From contig NC_055996.1 in NCBI RefSeq assembly GCF_018446385.1, forward strand, positions 130,992,532-131,056,531: a DNA stretch of 64,000 nucleotides, in the 5' to 3' direction. The position numbers were made by a program, and so were the translations under genes. Numbering within the stretch: position 1 is the stretch's first letter; each line of letters starts with the position of its first letter. Shown piece after piece: positions 47,091-58,778 of the stretch. Source of the DNA: Zingiber officinale. Taxonomy: Eukaryota; Streptophyta; Magnoliopsida; Zingiberales; Zingiberaceae. The notes under the pieces are model-generated. The model was given only the letters and a program-made list of their open reading frames with translations. It ran no database searches and was not told the origin of the DNA.

Positions 47091-50000
47091 GGGACAAGGA
47101 GTGCGATTAGGCATTCAAAGAACTCAATGCGTACCTCAATTCTCTACCTGTACTAGTTAAGCCACTTATTGGCGAGCCCCTCCGAATTTACCTATCGTCG
47201 ACCAAGCATGCGGTCGGCTCGACCCTAGTTAAGCAGAATAGCGAGGAACAGTCTGTGTATTTTGTAACAACCGAATAAAAATTATAAAATTTACCTTTAT
47301 ACCTATTAGCCGTCTGGAGATGTTTCGTCGCTATCCAGTTCCCATTTTACCTCAAAACTCTGAACGAGAAAATCGACGGAAACCCGTACAAATCCGAAAA
47401 ATAACTACCCAAAAATCCAGAACACCAAAAGCAGGTATCGCAACCCGCTCTGATATCAATAAATTGGTATCAGATACTCTCGAAAATCCGTAACACGAAA
47501 AACAACAAGTATCGCTAACCTGGCTCTGATACCAAATATATTGTCACGCCTCAGGTAGTCCCTACCCGAATAAAATTTCGGCAGCATCTCCCCTGTACGG
47601 ATGACAATCTGAAACTTTATACATTGCCCTCAGGGCCACATATACCTCGGCCAACACGGCCGGAACAATAACAATAATAAAAATGCAACAACCAAGCATC
47701 CACGCAGTTTAATAGTAAACAAACCAAAGCAGTGATAAGAAAACTCAAAAACAACCCTACTCAACTACACCCATAAAGCTCAAAACACGACGAAACAAAA
47801 TCCACTCACCTCTTCTGCCGTCCAGGCAGGCATGTAGTAAAACAAATCCAAATAAAACTCATCGACAACATCCATAGAGTAAACTAATACAAGTCCAGAT
47901 AGTGCAATAAGAAAATAAGAACCAAAAGTCTGAAACAACACATCCTCGCGACTTGTAGGAGACTAGCGACTGGAACTCTGTGGACGGCCTCAACCCGAAA
48001 TGTAATAATAACCACGGGGTGAGTCAACTCCTCGGCGAGTAATATTGATATGCATAGTAAAAGAATAACAACTAGCAGTAATCATGTGTATAGTCTTCTG
48101 ATATAAGAAAGATAAAATGCAACTGAATAAACAGGAGAAAACTATACTAACCAGGACTTAGGTATAAGTATAACAAGGTCATTAGACCGAGAGTGTCATA
48201 AATCCTGTATGCATGTCAATCATATGCATTCATCCAAATGCAGCAAATAAATGCAACAAACATAAGCAATAAATGCATCAATGCGCATGATGTCAATGAC
48301 ATGTCCTGGTCACCCCTGATGTCAGTCAGCCATCTCACACACAATGGTGAGACCGAGTAGGTAGGGCTGTGACAACTGTGCACTCTGCCATCACTGCTCC
48401 TGATGAGTGACCGAGTGGATGGAATGCTGTCGGAGTACACCTATCCTCCTACCCCAAATCATAAGTGGAGGAGCTCAATGCTCTCATCTCCCTGAGCCAG
48501 TCCAGAGGAGGGATCCTTGACGTACTACCACGTTGCGTTACGCTACCCATGAGTGGACCAGCGGAGCACCGACAAAGCACCTGCTGCAACACACCCTGCC
48601 TGATAAAAACCACTAACCCATGAGTGGTTGTGTGTGCAGATCCATGTAACTGGCGATGTGCTCAACAATAATGGAGCTGACTATCGCACAACATGAAATC
48701 ATGCGAGATGGTGCATGACACTAAGCATAGAAAATATCCTGAACCTATCTATATATATAATGTGTACCCTAGAACACATCGACCTAATCAATGGTCTAGG
48801 TACACAGGTCAGATAAGGTATCAAAACTTAGGTCCTGAACATACTAAAATATGGTTGTGTCACTACCCCTATAAGCATGTATAATCAGGTAGGTACTAAC
48901 ATGAAGTGCACAACAAGTAAACAAAATAAGCATGTAACAAATCGGGTAATGACCAACCGAAACAGATAAGAAACATAATCATTACTATTTGTTAAAAACA
49001 CTACTATGCATATCGAATAACATAAAGTCAAAGTACACGCCTCCAATATAGATCGAGCTAATCAACCTCTATGTCTAAGTGCTCGTCCTGAATCCAAATC
49101 CTATAATAAATCATATGGTTTAGCTAAGTTTTATTGTAAACAAAATAGCTAAACCCAAATCCTTATTTACCAGGAACCCTAATCAACATGATCATTCACC
49201 CTACCTAAAATTAACACTTCTTGCTAACATAACTAGCAATCACCTACAAAATATTTCAAATCCTTACGCTTTACCCCAAATCACAGCCAGGGATGTTGCT
49301 GGAAATCGCGGCCGGAAAATCACAGCTGCTGCCGAGGGCACCTGTTGTCGTTCCAAACCAAATATCTCAAGTTAACCTAGAGTATGGATCGTTAATCAGG
49401 AAATACACCAGTATAAATTGATTACCTCATACCTAAATCAAATCTATCATCACAATAGTCCAAACAACACAGAATCTACAACCAGAATACAATTCTCTAC
49501 TCCTTACCTCACTACCTAGCCACTGTTGACGCTGGAACAAGATGGGCAGGACCAAGAACACTCCACAGAGCACAATCTCCCTGTTGGAATCTTTCCCACT
49601 GGTCAGATCAAGTTGAGATCAAGAAATGGAGATAACAAATCAAACAACGATGAAATTCCAACTAATCTTACATTCTTCCTCTCCACTGGTTGGAGGTGAT
49701 CAAGGATCCGGCGACAGTGCTAGGGCACGGGTGAAATCGGCTGTCGGCGCTAGGGCACAGGCGACAGCGGCGCTGGGTTGGACCTGGTGGCCGGTGATAG
49801 TGCTAGGCAGAGAGAGTCAACGTCGATTGTGGTGGTTCGTGGCTAGCTAGGGCACGAGCACAGAGGAGGCGACCGTGCGATCGGCTGGCGTCGTTGCGCT
49901 GGCTTCGTTTTTGTGGCGTCGGCTGTGGTAGAAGAAGAGAAGTGGGCTGCAAATTTAGGGCACGGGTAGGAGAAGATGAAGAGGAGAAGAGAAGGAAATG

Positions 50001-50800
50001 AGAACTCGGCCATGACTTATACGCGAGGGAGAAGGAAATCGCCGCCGATTAGGGCAAGGATCGGGTGCGCGGGAGAGAAACAAACGGGAGTAAGAGGAAA
50101 ATAAAGAAAAAGGAATTAAGAAAATAGACATCTCCTCGCTTAAATGGGTAGCCTAAACAGGCTTCCCGGGCCCCATATTTATCCTCGTAAGCTCGTCCAT
50201 ACGAGCTCCGAAAAATTCTCGAAAAATTTCTAAAAATTTCGAAAAAAATTCCCTTATGGTTATTCGTTCATTTTCAATATTTTACATATTTCCTAAGTCA
50301 TATATTAAAAGGCGCTGAGTCCCGCTACACCGGTCTCGAGAAGTTAGCTTATGCATTGGTACTCGTCGCTCGGAGGCTCCGTCTGTACTTCCTCGCTCAC
50401 TCCATCATCATGATGACCAATAGTCCTTTGGGGAGAGTGCTCCTCAACCCAAAGGCGTTCGGATGGCTGATCAAATGGACGACGAAACTTAGCGGGTTCG
50501 GCATCCAGTACCAGCCCCGAACGACCATCAAAGCGCAATCCTTGGCGGATTTTGTCACTGAGGTACAAAATCCTGAGCCAGAAGCTGTTTGGAGGGTATA
50601 TGTGGATGATTCGTCTACTCGGCAGGGGAGTGGAGTCGATGTATTACTCATCTCCCCTCAAGAAGAACGGATTCAACTGTCCGTTCGATTGGACTACAGG
50701 GCAACAAACAATGAAGCTAAGTATGAGGCGCTAATAGTCGGCTTACAAGCCTCTCGGCACGTCGGAGCCATCTAAGTCTTCATCCACTCGGACTCCTAAT
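47091..50800 (+). mobile_element. RNase H region of the Ty3-type element, split by a nested insertion
   Basis: RNase H-like coding is present at about 47091-47262 and again from 50287 (SRYTGLEKLAYALVLVARRL, then EAVWRVYVDDSS, a second RNase H-like module near 50585-50790 as in Tat-lineage elements). A 3.0-kb element of another family sits between the two parts. Confidence 0.8.
47263..50286 (-). mobile_element. Nested one-LTR retroelement fossil (same family as 54129-61744)
   Basis: Inserted in the RNase H region and flanked by a 5-bp duplication TATTT (47258-47262 and 50287-50291). In its own (minus) orientation it begins TGTAAAATATTG at 50286, runs 2,745 bp of LTR to GGCGTGACA (47542), then a primer site complementary to initiator-Met tRNA and about 280 bp of leader, ending at ...TTGTTACA. 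There is no second LTR and no coding region, so it is incomplete. The similarity to the younger nested element in LTR start, LTR end and leader is recognisable but diverged, so this is an older insertion of that family. Confidence 0.8.
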
Positions 50801-50999
50801 TAGCCGCTCAGCAGCTGACCGGGACATTCGAGATAAATAACGCCAAACTTAAGCTCTACGCCAAAGCCTTATAGAAGCTGAAGGCCCACTTTCTGGAGGT
50901 CGACATACAAAAGATCCCTCTGTCGGAGAACCAGGCTATAGACGAGTTAGACAAATTAGCCAGCTCATTATCACCGATCATCATATCACAGCTAATCAA

Positions 51000-52260
51000 G
51001 TAGGTATCTCTAATTGCTCATATTGACCGGATGGAGGGGCTCACCTTCCCAAACGATTGGAGGACAGCTTTGACGGAATTTTTGAAGTCGGGAGCTACCC
51101 CGTACGATCAGGAGGAGACTCGCTTGCTTAAGAAAAGGGCCGGACGATTTACCCTGATCGAGGATCAGCTCTACAAGTAGGCCTTCTCGAGGCCTCTACT
51201 AAAATGCATCGGATCGGAGGACGCTGACTACATACTACGGGAGGTACATCAAGGGTCCTGTGGAGGACATCCGGGCGGCCGCTCGTTAGCAAGGAAGATT
51301 CTACTAGCGGAATACTTCTGGCCGACCCTCTAAGAGAATGCCGCTCGGACGGTGGCCACATGTTTGTCTTGCCAGAATATCATAACCTCTCACACCGACC
51401 GACCGAAGAAATGAAGACGTCCACAGTCTCTTGCCCGTTCGACCAGTGGGGCATGGATATTATTGGGTCATTCCCCATGACAACAGGTCAGCGGAGGTTC
51501 CTACTCGCCGCAGTGGATTACTTCTCCAAATGGGTCGAAGCCGAGTCGCTGGCAAAAATAACCGAACAGATGGTCATGAAGTTCATCTGCAACACATCAT
51601 CTGCCGGTTCGGCATTCCGCGTCAGCTCGTCTCTGAAAGACAATTCGCCGATCAGAAACTCAAAGAATGGCGCAGAGGATATGACATCCAACAAGCTTTC
51701 ACTTCCATGGCCTATCCTCAGAGCAACGGGCAGACCGAAGTCGCCAATCGGGAGATCTTGCGAATCTTACGCGCACAGCTCGACCATGTTGGAGGAAGTT
51801 GGGTAGATGAACTCCCCAACATGCTGTGGGCGATCTGCACAAGTCCCAAGAAGAGGCGGGGGCAACTCCTTTCCACCTAGTATATGGCAGCGAAGCGATC
51901 ATCTCTGTCGAAATCAGAGTTGAATCTGGTTGGATACAACACTACAGCGAGTACAACGCCGAGTGGAGGCTTCTGGAGCTAGACCTAGTGGACGAAGTGT
52001 GCGCAAAAGTTGTCATCCAGTTGATGGCATACCGGCAAAGGATGAAGCAGAACTATAATTGGAGGGTGATCCCAAGATCGTTCCAGGTCGACGACCTGGT
52101 ATGGAAGAAGGTGAAGCGGGTCGGCAATGTCACCAAGTTAGAGGCCCTGTGGTCGGGACCCTTCAAGGTCATGGAGAAACTCCGTTCAGGCGCCTACTAC
52201 TTGGAGGATGAGGACGGATGACGACTGGAGCAGCAATGGAGCGCGAACCATCTCTAACCT
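51000..52260 (+). mobile_element. Integrase region of the Ty3-type element (broken)
   Basis: Recognisable segments in order: zinc-binding HHCC region near 51240-51380, catalytic core from WGMDIIGSFPM (about 51450) through AVDYFSKWVEAES, the QSNGQTEVANREI region (about 51720), and the C-terminal LVWKKVKRVGNVTKLEALWS with GPFKV. Typical Ty3/gypsy integrase; broken. Confidence 0.85.
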
Positions 52261-52381
52261 TACCGAGCCGGGTGAGAGGTGCGTCTTGTAATAGTTAATG
52301 TCTTTGCATCCCTGTACTTTTTGCATGCAGGGCAAAAGTAAAAAAACAAAGGGTTTCAAAGCTCTATGTCGAGCGACACGA

Positions 52382-53230
52382 CAAATCGTCGAGCAGCGAC
52401 GTTAAACGCATGTCTCCATCGACGGTTGAGCGGCGACCTAAACGCATGACTTCTTCAAATCATCGAGCGGCAACGTTAAACCCATGTCTCCATCGACGGT
52501 CGAGCGGCGACCTTAAACCCATGACTTCATCAAATCGTCGAGCGGCAACGTTAAACCCATGTCTCCATCGACGGTCGAGCGACGACCTTAAACCCATGAC
52601 TTCATCAAATCGTCGAGCGGCAACGTTAAACCCATGTCTCCATCGACGATCGAGCGACGACTTTAAATCCATGATTTCGTCAAATCGTCGAGCGGCAACG
52701 TTAAACACAAGTCTCCATCGGCGGTCGAGCGGCGACCTTAAACCCATGACTTCGTCAAATCATCGAGCGGCGACGTTAAACGCGCGTCTCCATCGACTGT
52801 CGAGCGACGATCTTAAACCCATGACTTCGTCAAATTATTGAGCAGTGACGTTAAACTCATGTCTCTATCGACGGTCGAGCGGTGACCTTAAACCCATGAC
52901 TTCGTCAAATCGTCGAGTGACTACGTTAAACGCGCGTCTCCATCGACGGTCGAGCGGCGACCTTAAACCCATGACTTCATCAAATCGTCGAGCGGCGACG
53001 TTAAACCCATGTCTCCATCGACGGTCGAGCGACGACCTTAAACCCATGACTTCGTCAAATCATTGAGCGGCGACGTTAAACTCGTGTCTCTATCGATGGT
53101 CGAGCGGCGACCTTAAACCCATGATTTCGTCAAATCATCGAGAGGCGACGTTAAACGCGTGTCTCCATCGACGATCGAGCGGGCGACCTTAAACCCATGA
53201 CTTCGTCAAATCGTCGAGCGGCAACTTTAA
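52382..53230 (+). repeat. 75-bp tandem array, about 11-12 units, inside the Ty3-type element
   Basis: The string CAAATCGTCGAGCGG recurs at 52382, 52456, 52531, 52606, 52681, 52756, 52831, 52906, 52981, 53056, 53131 and about 53206. Each unit is itself a diverged dimer of about 37 bp (GTCGAGCGGCGAC(C/G)TTAAACCC-type halves). Because 75 is a multiple of three, long frames run through the array on both strands; they are repeats, not a gene. It sits between integrase and the antisense frame, a place where Tat-type elements often carry tandem repeats. Confidence 0.92.
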
Positions 53231-53457
53231 AACTGAGGTAGTCGTAGACACACTGCTCAGACAGGCGTCCTCAAAGGTGCTGTCCGTTCAGGATAATGCA
53301 CATAAACAGTTTAAGGAAAAATATAAAATGAAAGATTCGTCGAACGGGCGAACATTCATTGCAAAAAAGGGGTGCACCGCCGAACAAGCGGACATACATT
53401 TAAACTTCCAAAATCTTGTTTTTTTTTTTTACAAGACAGACACTCAACTTCACTCTA

Positions 53458-54128
53458 GATAATCCAGAACGTCATCAGGCAGAGAGTCGTTCAACTTGCT
53501 GCGGTTGATGACGTTGTCCATCAGATCGGTGGGGAGGTGGTCGTCTGCCTTGAGTTGTCGCAGCGTTCCGTCAATGGCCAACTCGAAGAGCCGAAAGATT
53601 CACTGGGTGACCTTATCAGTAAATGCGTCCGAGCGGAGATAAGCTTGCTTCATCACTTCAAACTGGCTTGGCTCGTTGTTTTGGTAGGTCGTCAAAGCAG
53701 TGCGGGAGGCCTCCAATGCGTCCTTCATAGCTTTCAGCTCCCCCCGCAATGAAGCCTCTCCAGCCGAGCGACAGCTCCGCTCAGCGACCAGGAAGTCTTC
53801 AGCTTCCTTGAGCTTCTTGGTGAGATTCCGAGCCTCTTGGTTTTTCAGCTCCAGATCGGCGATGGCTCGGTTCTTCCTCGTCGTGGCCAGCTCAATTTTC
53901 TTGTTATAAGTGCTTACCTTTGTCTCGAGCCGGCCCAGCAGGACTTCCTGGTCAGTGAACTTCTTCCGTTAGGCCTCAAGGAGCCTATTGGTCTTTTCCA
54001 AGTCGGCCTTCAGATCAGCGACCGACGACCCTTGGGAGGAGGACGCACCGCTCGAGATCTTGAGCTTCTTAATCTCATCCTCTACAAAGGCGAGTCGTTG
54101 ACATAGGGCTACGCTCTCTACCCAGTAC
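53458..54128 (-). mobile_element. Antisense accessory frame of the Ty3-type element, 3' part
   Basis: The minus strand holds coiled-coil-like coding rich in Glu, Lys, Leu and Ala (for example ELATTRKNRAIADLELKNQE and FVEDEIKKLKISSGASSSQG). Tat-lineage elements are known to carry an extra antisense frame between pol and the 3' LTR. It is interrupted by the nested element at 54129 and its other part lies beyond 61745. Broken. Confidence 0.6.
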
Positions 54129-57091
54129 TGTAAAATACCGAATCCGATAATAATTAAATAATAAGATTAATGGACGAATAATCTTATTAGAATTTTTAGG
54201 AATTTTTAAAAATTTGCTGGGATTTAATTGGAGCTCGTATGATGTATTTAGAGGGGATGCACTAATGGGGCCGATAAAAGCCTGTTTGGAATATCCATTA
54301 AGTTGGGAGTTGATTGAGAAATTAACCTAGGTCGTTTTAATTAAACCTTAGGTTATAAATATAAACCCTAAGTTTAACTCCTTTAATTGCCGAGTTATAT
54401 TCTCTCCTCCTGATCTTAGCCGTCGCCCCCTTCCCTCTCGGCCAACTCACGCGCCGACTTCTCCCCGAGCCCTCACGCGCCGCCACCTAAAAATCCACCA
54501 CCGGTCCTCTTCTTTGTCGAGCCACGGCCGCCGCACACCACATCCGGCGATCTCTTCTCCTCGCGAGTTCCCGCAAGCACAACGACCTCAGCGACCGATT
54601 GCGCCGGTGCTGCTCATCCCGACGCCGAGCGAGACCTAGGTTGGGGGGGGGTGCACGACTCTCCCAATCCTTCTTCCTCTCGATCTTGCGGCGCTGCTCG
54701 TTCATCGGATGACATCAGAATTGGTCGCCTGTCCAAGATGAGTAGGGAGCAACGCCGAACCCTAATTCCCTCTAGCCAATCGTCTCCTCTTCTCTGGATC
54801 TTGGATCGGGTAGGCCCATTGTTGCCTCCTATTCACCCGTCGTCACCTTGCTGTGTTCCTGATCTCACCTCCTCACCACCTGTAGAGATCAACACCGAGT
54901 CGCACCTTCATCAATGATCTTCTTCATCTCGAGCCCTAGCTTCGACCATTAGTTGTGGCAGTCGCTGCTTTACCGACACCTTAGAGGTAATCAACTAACC
55001 TAGTAGATAATTTGAGGGATTGATCGAAGATCAGTGTTGATTTAGAGTTATTTGTTTGGAGAGCAGCGACTCCATTATGCTTCGGCCACTGATTTCGACA
55101 GCAACCTCCTTTGGCAGCTGGCAACAGGTCAAGTGGCAGCGCTACGGATTTTGGTGAGTTTTGATTGATGTTTGAATTTAAATCTAGATTGATTGGTGAC
55201 ATGATTGGAGTAGTTAATCTAATTTGATTATGGATTGAATTAGTGATTTGTGGAGTTAGAAGAGCTTACGATGGAGATTTGATTTCATAATGTGTTGTGG
55301 TTTGGTTAACTGGTGGCTGGTTTTTAATATTATTACCAGATTTGAGTTAATTGGTGTTGAGGTGTTGTTTTGAAGAGATGAATAGTTATGCCTTTTGCTA
55401 ATTCAGTTCGGATGGAGGTTATTTTGATTAAGTATCAATCAATGGGTAAATGATGACAAATTAGATAAAAAAATTGTTAAAAAGGTTGATTGTATTAGGG
55501 CTAAGCGATGATCGTGTTTCGATTAGGGTTATCCTAATTGGTTTAGAGATTGGTTTAATTATTTGATTCTTGTGAGAGTAGCTAAATAATATCTATTGAC
55601 GCAGGACATTGATTTGGAGCGAGCAGCACAACGTGGATTTTATTTTCATATGATCGATAAGTAAAGGCGGGTACTTCTTGCTTTGTTTTCTTTTAGTACT
55701 TTGATCTTAGTGCATGAATTATTTTGGATAAGGATTGTTTACCTTGACTCCACTCTTACTTTCTTGCGCTTGATACTTCCACGCAATCTTTGAGAAATTC
55801 GTTTCTATATCCATACAGTCTCCTCTTGTGGTCCATGATCCATAGCAGATACTAAATATCATGTTTGTATACTTTGACTATTGTTTATTTATGTACTATG
55901 TTTAGCATGCTGACTTCATGTAGCATACCTGTTTCGGCTTATATATATATATATATGATGACTGTTGCATTGTTCGCATCATGTCATTGCATGCATGCCG
56001 CACCCTCGGCCACTCGAGAGAGTGGTAGCTGGAGTTGATGCCGCTTGTCCTGTCATACCGCACTCGGCCACTCGTGTGAGTGGTAGCTGGAGTACGAGCA
56101 ACAGGACCCCGTCGCATATGTAGCTAGTTAGCTACTATGCAACTGTCCCCTTGGCCACTTGTGTGAGTGGTAGCTGGAGTGGTGTACAGTCTGTCACTGA
56201 CCCGGCCTCCCGACCATACAGGGGTCATGGTGCAGAGAGGTGGGCGGGAGTGACCATCCGTGCATACGCTGTGGTTATTATATTTGTTTTGGCTGCTGCT
56301 GTCTATATATGCTGTTATTGCTTACTTACTGTTGTTGTTCACATATGCTGATATGCTTACTTGTGTTGAGATATGTTTTCGTTGTAGATGTCTAGTCATT
56401 GAAAATTGGTATATATCTTGCTTATTACCTCTGTAGTTATGAACAGTAATGTAGCAGATTAGTACCAGTTCTGACCTACTATACCTAGCCTAGGATATGG
56501 TTTCAGGTATGAGCAATTATTTTGGTTCTTTTGTAGTATCTGCTATTTCTGTATGAGACTGTATACTCTTGGCTCACTTTCTAGTTATATGTATGTTCAT
56601 GCACTATCTCTTTCCTTACCCGCTGAGTTCCAATCCTCACCACCCCGTAAAAAAATGGTTTTCTTTCGCCAGGTAGCAGTAGATGATTCATGGATGCTTG
56701 GAGAGTCCCAGCTGCTAGTCCCCGACACACTCGAGGATAGCTTCTTTTTCTGGTTTTGGTTGCTAACGCAATTTATGTTTTTGTTTTGTGAACTTGGTAT
56801 TGTATGCTTCGATATGGATTTTGGAGTCTAGTCTGGTGGTTGTAGACATTTTTGTTAGTGCCGTTGTTAGTTTTACGTTCGTATCATTTTATGTCTTCCG
56901 CTGCTATATGTGTTTACGTTAAGCCATGTAGGCTTATTAATTGCGTGGTGATGTTGTTTATATTTTGTATATATATTCCAGCCGAGTGTGGCTGATGTAT
57001 AGTTTGTATATAGTAATGTTTCATATTGTCCGTCGTACAGGGGAGGTGCTGTCGAAATTTCTTCGGACAGAGACTCCTCTGGGGCGTGACA
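54129..57091 (+). repeat. 5' LTR of the young nested element
   Basis: Includes a GC-rich TSS-like part (about 54420-54900), a TA run near 55943, and three copies of a short hairpin motif at 56007-56180. Open frames in it recur identically in the 3' LTR and look like chance or leader sequence, not genes. Confidence 0.92.
56007..56180 (+). repeat. Three spaced hairpin repeats inside the LTR
   Basis: Units at 56007-56035, 56065-56093 and 56151-56180 read CGGCCACTCG....GAGTGG followed by TAGCTGGAGT. CCACTC and GAGTGG can pair around a 4-nt loop. The set is repeated in the 3' LTR at about 60657-60832. Confidence 0.8.
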
Positions 57092-57209
57092 ATTTAGTGG
57101 TATCAGAGCCAAGTTTGCGAAGCCTATTTTTATGTTTTAGATGTTGCGATTTGTTTTTAGTGTTTTGGATTTTCGAGTTAATCTGATACCAATTTAGTGG
57201 TATCAGAGC
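57092..57209 (+). promoter_or_regulatory. Duplicated primer-binding site of the nested element
   Basis: TGGTATCAGAGC, complementary to the 3' end of plant initiator-Met tRNA, occurs at 57098-57109, six bases after the LTR, and again exactly 100 bp later at 57198-57209. The second copy is preceded by CTGATACCA (57183-57191), so it can fold with TGGTATCAG around a 6-nt loop. Confidence 0.8.
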
Positions 57210-58778
57210 TACAGATTTACGAGGTCTGTTATCGTGTTTTGTATATCGCGATTTTGATTTCTCGATATGACTTTTCTAGTTTTTGGGACCAGACAGCGGC
57301 AGGACATCTCCGAGCTATAGGAAGTGAGGTATATTTCTACTGTTGTTATAACTTTTGGATTCCCTATTTAGTTTTCTGTTAGACCGTTTGAATGTCTATT
57401 GAGTATTTAATGACTTGGTGTAGTATGATGACACCTACCTTTAGCTTCCTACAATTATCTAATCTACCTTGAGCATTCAGAATATTTATTATGATGTGAT
57501 CACCTAATTCGTTGTAGGTTGAATGGGTTGGTTAGCAAAGAAGCAAGGCGTAGAATGCTGATATTGATGAACGGTGTCACAAAAATAACATCAAAATATT
57601 AGAATTTGTTAATTGTTAGGTGTAATCCTATGAATACGCCATAGTTCCCTGAACGGTTTCAGTCAGGATTGACTGTTGATTTAAGTAGATTGGAAGGTAT
57701 TGAAAGAAGTAAATGAAGTTTGTAGAAAACTCTAATCGACACCATCACTAGAGGTCTGAGTAACATTAATAATATGGTTTTATTGGCTCAAACTAAAGAG
57801 CTAGAGGACTGGAATCGAGCAAGTACTAAACTTAGTTAAGGTTTAAGTTTCATTCGGATTTCTGGATATTTTTGGGTTAGTTTGTGTAGGCTCTACAAGT
57901 TGTAACTCTACTATCGAGTATGGTTGTCCAGAAAATTTTAAGTTTTTCGGAAATGAGTTGGTTTGACATAGGTGTAAAATGTATAAGTTTAGAGATGTTC
58001 ATTTGGACTAGCATTATGATGTTCGTTTAGGCTTAGATTAATTTGGTTCATGTATAAGAATATGGTTTAACTGTACAACAAATATGTATGGGTAACCACA
58101 GATAGGTTATTATGGTTAATTCATGCTTTAGTTAAGTATTAATGCATGCAACCAAAAGAGCAAACTGCATAATGCCAAATGCATTTGGAAGTGCCACGAG
58201 TGACATGGCAATGCTTTGGCAGCCCTGATATGCAACTTGTTAAACAAAGGAGTTCCAAATCAGTTTGTCTCGGCAATCTTATTCTCTAGCTCAGGACTCT
58301 TAATATCTGAATAACACTTAAATAAGCTTTGGTGGATCACCTTGGTGGTATACAAGCTAAGATAAAAGAATTAACATAGGATTAAAATTCATAAACCGAT
58401 CTTGGCGCACCATGTAATGTACCAAAGCGTGCTGAGTGATCGTACTGTTATGTCCAGATGCTAAAACTCCATCATTGAATGATATATTAAACCTTGCAAC
58501 TCCACATCGTCTTTCTCAATATACCTCTTGTCTTTCTTTGCCAATCAGCTTTGTTTCCTTCCTTTCTACCTTGATCCACAGTTGGCTAGACAGCAAGGTG
58601 GAAGCAGCGGAAGCAAGGTGAGCTCATAACCCACAGAGTTATCCATTGCCGTTGGAGATTTTGATCTAATACTATGATGGAGTGATATATAAGTATGTTG
58701 CATGGTGGTTATCCTTGGATGAGGATCCCTGAGTTGAGTAGTAAATTTGGGGACCAAATTTTTATTAGTGGGGGAGAA
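57210..58778 (+). other. Interior of the young nested element, non-coding
   Basis: AT-rich sequence with short frames only. No gag, protease, reverse transcriptase or integrase motif is seen on either strand. Ends in the polypurine tract before 58779. Confidence 0.65.

Noticed and set aside
52410-53066. Long open frames with a repeated RRAATLNPCLHRR-type peptide on the plus strand and matching frames on the minus strand
   Set aside because: They arise from a 75-bp tandem array whose period is a multiple of three, with frames open on both strands. A repeat, not a protein gene.
54651-54917. An 88-codon frame that recurs identically at 59302-59568
   Set aside because: Both lie at the same place in the two LTRs of the young element, so the identity reflects LTR duplication. 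No known domain.
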